Source: Caulobacter sp. B11
GTDB lineage: Bacteria; Pseudomonadota; Alphaproteobacteria; Caulobacterales; Caulobacteraceae
Assembly (NCBI RefSeq): GCF_002737765.1
Contig: NZ_PEGG01000070.1
Location: 1-10,219, forward strand
Direction of reading: 5' to 3'
DNA length: 10,219 bases
The position numbers and the translations under genes are program-made. Positions 6,929 through 10,219 of this stretch are shown one piece after another; position 1 is the stretch's first letter, and every line of letters begins with the position of its first letter. The notes under the pieces are model-generated. The model was not told the DNA's origin. It did no database searches and worked only from the letters and a program-made list of their open reading frames with translations.

Positions 6929-7192
6929 ATGAGCGGCGCCGAAGTTCTGGATGTCGGCCGCGACGCCATCTGGCTGACCTTGCAACTGTGCGCGCCGGTG
7001 CTGATCGTCGGCCTGGTGGTCGGGGTGGGCATCGGCCTGATCCAGGCCCTGACCCAGATCCAGGAAGCCACCCTGGTCTATGCGCCCAAGATCGTCGCCA
7101 TCTTCATCTCCCTGCTGATCTTCCTGCCGCTGATGGGAGCCCTGATGTCGGGCTTCATGCGCCAGATCGCCGCGCGCATCGCGGGCATGTAG
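6929..7192 (+). CDS. fliQ: Flagellar export gate protein FliQ
   Basis: A small inner-membrane protein of the flagellar type III export gate (FliP-FliQ-FliR core). From ATG 6929 it is 87 aa, beginning MSGAEVLDVGRDAIWLTL, the normal length. It has two hydrophobic helices (about residues 15-40 and 52-75) and the conserved segment IGLIQALTQIQEATL between them. An in-frame ATG at 6917 would add four residues (MRLL). I prefer 6929 because GAGG at 6919-6922 sits 6 nt before it as a Shine-Dalgarno and the N terminus then fits the family. It is the first gene of a fliQ-fliR-flhB operon under the CtrA-type site at 6859-6874. Confidence 0.95.
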   Translation: MSGAEVLDVGRDAIWLTLQLCAPVLIVGLVVGVGIGLIQALTQIQEATLVYAPKIVAIFISLLIFLPLMGALMSGFMRQIAARIAGM

Positions 7193-7206
7193 GGGAGGCC
7201 CGGCGG

Positions 7207-7962
7207 GTGGACAGCTACGCCACGGCCGCTCAGGTCTATGTGGCCGGCCTGGTGTTCGCCCGGGTCGGGGCCATGGTCATGCTGATGCCCGGCATCGGCG
7301 ACCCGGTGGTGCCGCCGCGCATCCGCCTGTCCTTCGCCCTGCTGATGTCCCTGCTGCTGGCGCCCCTGGTCTATCGGTCCATCGGACCTGTCCCGACCTC
7401 GGTCGGAGCCCTGGGCGGCGCGGTGATCCATGAGGTCCTGATCGGCCTGATGATCGGCGGCGTGCTGCGGATCTTCATGGGAGCGATGACCACGGCCGGC
7501 GAGATCATCTCGCTGCAGACCACCCTGTCCTTCGCCCAGACCACCAATCCGATGGGGGCCCAGAGCAGCACGGCGGTGGCCACCTTCCTGTCGATGCTGG
7601 GCCTGACCCTGATCATGGCCACCGACCTGCATCACCTGTTCATCGGGGCGATCGTCAAGTCGTACGATATCTTCCCCTTCACCCGGGCCGTGCCGGTCAA
7701 TGACGCCGCCGCCCTGGCCGTGCGCACGGTGGCCGACAGCTTCAAGCTGGGCGTGCAACTGTCGGCCCCGGTGCTGGTGTTCTCGATCGTCTTCAACCTG
7801 GCCACCGGCCTGGTCGGGCGGGTGATGCCCAGCTTCCAGATCTTCTTCGTCACCTCGCCGCTCAGCGTGATTCTGGGCCTGTCGCTGCTGGGCGTGTCGC
7901 TCGGCGGCATCGCCATGGTCTGGACGGATCGCTATCGCGACCTCCTGGCCATCTTCAACTAG
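7207..7962 (+). CDS. fliR: Flagellar export gate protein FliR
   Basis: A polytopic inner-membrane component of the flagellar type III export gate, 251 aa from a GTG start at 7207 (VDSYATAAQVYVAGLVFAR). The GTG is chosen because AGGGGAGG (7191-7198), overlapping the fliQ stop, is placed 8 nt before it and no ATG fits. Several hydrophobic segments span the length, and family-typical stretches include MLMPGIGDPVVPPRIRLSFA and GEIISLQTTLSFAQTTNPMG. The gap to fliQ is only 14 nt and to flhB 12 nt, so the three are cotranscribed. Nothing is unusual about the gene. Confidence 0.95.
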   Translation: MDSYATAAQVYVAGLVFARVGAMVMLMPGIGDPVVPPRIRLSFALLMSLLLAPLVYRSIGPVPTSVGALGGAVIHEVLIGLMIGGVLRIFMGAMTTAGEIISLQTTLSFAQTTNPMGAQSSTAVATFLSMLGLTLIMATDLHHLFIGAIVKSYDIFPFTRAVPVNDAAALAVRTVADSFKLGVQLSAPVLVFSIVFNLATGLVGRVMPSFQIFFVTSPLSVILGLSLLGVSLGGIAMVWTDRYRDLLAIFN

Positions 7963-7974
7963 AGCCGCCTCGGC

Positions 7975-9054
7975 ATGGCTGAAGACACGGACGACGCTTC
8001 AAAGACAGAAGAACCGACAGCCAAGAAGCTGTCGGACGCCCGCGCCAAGGGCGACGTCGCCAAGAGCGCCGACATCTCGCAACTGGCCTCGCTGGCCGGG
8101 GCCTTCGGGGTGGTGGTGATCGCCGGCGGCTGGCTGACCCGCGACCTGGTCAACGCCCTGTTGCCCTTCCTGGCCCATGCCGGGACCATGGATGTCGAGG
8201 GCGCGGCGCAGAGGATCGCCCAGAAGGCGGTGTTCGCCGCCTTGCCCGCGGTGGTCATGGTGATGCTGGTCTCGGGCCTGCTCGGCGCGGCGGCCAATAT
8301 CGCCCAGTCGGGCTTCATTCTCAGCGCCGACAAGATCAAGCCCGACTTCAAGAAGCTGGACCTGATCAAGGGCCTCGGCCGGATCTTCGGGCCCGACGGC
8401 CTGGTCCAGTTCGCCAAGTCGGCGGTCAAGTTCCTGGTCACCGGCCTGATCGCCTGGATCGTCATCCGGCCGCATGCGCCCGAACTGCAGAACCTAGTCG
8501 GCATGGATGTCAGCGCCATGCTGCCCCTGGCCATGAAGCTGTGCACCAGCCTGTTCTGGGCGGTGCTGATCTTCCTGATGCTGACCGCCGGTTTCGACTG
8601 GTTCTGGCAGCGCATGCGCTTCAACAAGCGCATGCGCATGACCCTTCAGGAGGTGAAGGACGAGTTCAAGCAGTCGGACGGCGACCCGCACATCAAGGGC
8701 AAGCGCCGGCAGATCCAGATGCAGCGCTCGCGCCAGCGGATGATGCAGGCTGTGCCCAAGGCCACGGTGGTGGTGATGAACCCGACCCACTACGCCGTCG
8801 CCCTGCGCTACGAGGCCGGCGACGCCGCGCCGATCTGCGTGGCCAAGGGCGTCGACGAGCTGGCCCTGAAGATCCGCGCCGTCGCCGAGGAGCACGGCGT
8901 GCATGTGCTGGAAGATCCGCCCCTGGCCCGCGCCCTCTACGCCACCGTCGAGATCGACGACCAGATCCCCGCCGAACAGTTCGAGGCCGTGGCCAAGATC
9001 ATCGGCTTCGTGATGAACAACAAGAAGGCCAAGGCCCGCAGTTGGGCGGATTGA
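7975..9054 (+). CDS. flhB: Flagellar export switch protein FlhB
   Basis: A 359-aa inner-membrane protein that controls substrate specificity of the flagellar export apparatus, switching from rod/hook to filament substrates after self-cleavage. The N terminus has the family signature EEPTAKKLSDARAKGDVAKS (about 12-31). Four hydrophobic segments follow (about 36-53, 86-109, 147-166, 187-209). After them come the linker with FKQSDGDPHIKGKRRQIQ and the cytoplasmic domain with the autocleavage motif NPTHYAVAL, where cleavage falls between N269 and P270. Length and motif position match well-studied FlhB proteins. The Shine-Dalgarno is weak; tight spacing after fliR suggests coupling within the operon. 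Confidence 0.96.
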   Translation: MAEDTDDASKTEEPTAKKLSDARAKGDVAKSADISQLASLAGAFGVVVIAGGWLTRDLVNALLPFLAHAGTMDVEGAAQRIAQKAVFAALPAVVMVMLVSGLLGAAANIAQSGFILSADKIKPDFKKLDLIKGLGRIFGPDGLVQFAKSAVKFLVTGLIAWIVIRPHAPELQNLVGMDVSAMLPLAMKLCTSLFWAVLIFLMLTAGFDWFWQRMRFNKRMRMTLQEVKDEFKQSDGDPHIKGKRRQIQMQRSRQRMMQAVPKATVVVMNPTHYAVALRYEAGDAAPICVAKGVDELALKIRAVAEEHGVHVLEDPPLARALYATVEIDDQIPAEQFEAVAKIIGFVMNNKKAKARSWAD

Positions 9055-9084
9055 GCGGGCGAGGCCCACCTTAATCCGGCCCCA

Positions 9085-9148
9085 GACTCAGCGCCGATTC
9101 ACCAAACGCGCCCTGACGACGCGTAAGGAGTATTCTATTCACCGAATC
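9085..9148. promoter_or_regulatory. Cluster of three GANTC (CcrM) sites in the cckA upstream region
   Basis: The 143-bp gap between flhB and cckA has GACTC at 9085-9089, GATTC at 9096-9100 and GAATC at 9144-9148. GANTC is the target of the cell-cycle methyltransferase CcrM in Caulobacterales, and promoters with methylated GANTC are typical targets of GcrA. The gap also has a possible sigma-70 type promoter (CTGACG at about 9112, CTATTC about 16 nt further on), which is weak. A lone TTAA at 9071-9074 is only half of a CtrA site. Functional regulation is inference. Confidence 0.5.
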
Positions 9149-9197
9149 GATGGAGCCCTTGGGGCTTCGCAGGGCTGAAGAAGGATTTCGGTCGACC

Positions 9198-10219
9198 ATG
9201 ACCGGGACGTCCGACATCGAAGCGATCGCCGAGACGGCGACACGGCGACGCGCCGACCCATTGATTTGGGGCGCGGCGATCTTCTTTGTGCTGGCCGCCG
9301 GTTTCGCGGCCGTACCGGCCCTGCGCGCCGGTCCCGCCACCCTGGCCGGTCTGCTGCTGCTGGGCGGCGTCGCCGGCGTGGCGATCCTGGGCCTGGTGGC
9401 GATCCGCGCCTCGACCGCCCACGACAACGAGATGGACGCGACGGAGGGCTTCGTCGAGGCCCTGCCCGAACCCGCAGCCCTGACCGCCGCCGACGGCCGC
9501 ATCGTGGCCGCCAACGAGGCCTGGCGTGACACGGTCGGCGAGGCGCGTCGGCTGCCCAAGGGCGGCTCTGGCCTGTTCTCGGCCCTGGTCAAGGCCCGGC
9601 GCGGCGAACGGGCCGAGGGCCTGTTGCGCATCGCCGGCGAGGATCATCCCGCCCTGGTCGCCCGCCTGCGCGGCGGTCGTTTGCTGGTGCGCCTGCCGGT
9701 CCAGCCCGAACCCCCGGTCATCGCCGCCGCCCTGGCCCCGGTCGCGGTGGTCAGCGCCCCGCCGCCGGCCCGCACCGGCAGCCTCGACGCCTTTTCCGGC
9801 GCCTCGCCGTTCGGCGCGGCCCTGCTGGAGGGGCTCGACCCGTTCAATTCCCGCATTCTCGAGGCCAATCCGGCCCTGTCGGCCATGGCCGGCCCGGCCC
9901 GCGCCGGCATGGCGTTCGGCGAACTGATCGACCCGCCCTCGCGGGCCGAGGCCGAGACCCGCCTGGCCGAGGGCAAGGCCGGTCCGTTCGAGGTGCGCCT
10001 GGCCCGCGACCCGACCCGCATCGCCCACCTCTATCTCTATCGCGCCGAAGACCGGCTGGTGGCCTATCTGATCGACGTGTCCGAGCAGAAGCAGATCGAG
10101 CTGCAACTGGCCCAGGCCCAGAAGATGCAGGCCATCGGCCAGCTGGCCGGCGGCGTGGCCCACGACTTCAACAACCTGCTGACCGCCATCCAGCTGCGGC
10201 TGGACGAGCTGCTGCACCG
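9198..10219 (+). CDS. cckA: Cell-cycle hybrid histidine kinase CckA (N-terminal part, runs off the window)
   Basis: Bifunctional kinase/phosphatase that, through ChpT, controls phosphorylation of CtrA and CpdR. Only the first 340 codons are present; no stop is reached. From ATG 9198, two membrane helices (about 22-42 and 47-68) are followed by a PAS-like region starting near residue 82 ([19 protein letters not shown]) and a second from about 190 ([20 protein letters not shown]). A connecting helix [17 protein letters not shown] leads into the H-box [14 protein letters not shown], with the phospho-acceptor at H322, the known position in C. crescentus CckA. The ATP-binding and receiver domains lie beyond the window. 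An in-frame ATG at 9150 would add 16 residues, but the H322 match favours 9198. AAGAAGGA at 9178-9185 is a Shine-Dalgarno at somewhat long spacing. Confidence 0.95.
   Translation, partial: MTGTSDIEAIAETATRRRADPLIWGAAIFFVLAAGFAAVPALRAGPATLAGLLLLGGVAGVAILGLVAIRASTAHDNEMDATEGFVEALPEPAALTAADGRIVAANEAWRDTVGEARRLPKGGSGLFSALVKARRGERAEGLLRIAGEDHPALVARLRGGRLLVRLPVQPEPPVIAAALAPVAVVSAPPPARTGSLDAFSGASPFGAALLEGLDPFNSRILEANPALSAMAGPARAGMAFGELIDPPSRAEAETRLAEGKAGPFEVRLARDPTRIAHLYLYRAEDRLVAYLIDVSEQKQIELQLAQAQKMQAIGQLAGGVAHDFNNLLTAIQLRLDELLH

Noticed and set aside
9135..10217. 360-codon minus-strand frame opposite cckA
   Set aside because: The plus strand encodes CckA with membrane helices, PAS regions and the H322 box; the minus frame is its shadow.
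1..10219. CRISPR array, tRNA, rRNA, integrase/transposase or toxin-antitoxin system
   Set aside because: No repeat-spacer pattern, RNA gene or mobile-element protein could be recognised on either strand.

Overview
The window is GC-rich alphaproteobacterial chromosome and almost certainly comes from a Caulobacter or a very close relative. The best evidence is the right end. There fliQ-fliR-flhB is followed directly by cckA, the arrangement I know from Caulobacter crescentus. The CckA phospho-acceptor histidine falls at residue 322 and the FlhB cleavage asparagine at residue 269, the familiar positions. A CtrA box sits upstream of fliQ and several GANTC (CcrM) sites lie before cckA. The species cannot be determined from this sequence.

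Layout. Positions 7-132: two hairpin repeats in inverted orientation (REP/MITE-like). Positions 152-1108 (minus): inosine-uridine type nucleoside hydrolase. Positions 1143-1217: terminator and a second hairpin. Positions 1227-3418 (minus): TonB-dependent outer-membrane receptor, frameshifted about 105 residues before its C terminus. Positions 3419-3634: its promoter region. Positions 3635-5627 (minus): a tightly overlapping three-gene cassette of the HpxX-HpxY-HpxZ / AtzG-AtzE-AtzH type (small DUF4089 subunit, amidase-signature hydrolase, NTF2-like DUF3225 protein). Positions 5628-5848: divergent intergenic region with several GC-rich dyads. Positions 5849-6794 (plus): acetamidase/formamidase family gene carrying two single-base deletions. 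Positions 6859-9054 (plus): CtrA-type promoter and the flagellar export-gate operon fliQ-fliR-flhB. Positions 9198-10219 (plus): the first 340 codons of cckA, running off the window.

How it fits together. The left two thirds looks like an accessory nitrogen-scavenging neighbourhood: nucleoside cleavage, an outer-membrane receptor, carboxylated-ureide (oxalurate or carboxybiuret-like) hydrolysis, and formamide or acetamide hydrolysis. The shared substrate theme is inference. The right third is core cell-cycle and motility machinery. CckA (through ChpT) controls phosphorylation of CtrA, and a CtrA site precedes fliQ, so the window holds both the top of that circuit and one of its outputs.

The main oddity is three one-base losses, all beside short G/C runs and all in the accessory half. 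They are either sequencing indels or genuine decay of the receptor and formamidase. I see no clearly new defence or mobile system. The most interesting items are the AtzGEH/HpxXYZ-like cassette in a purine-salvage context, the frameshift pattern, the inverted repeat pair and the GANTC cluster before cckA.
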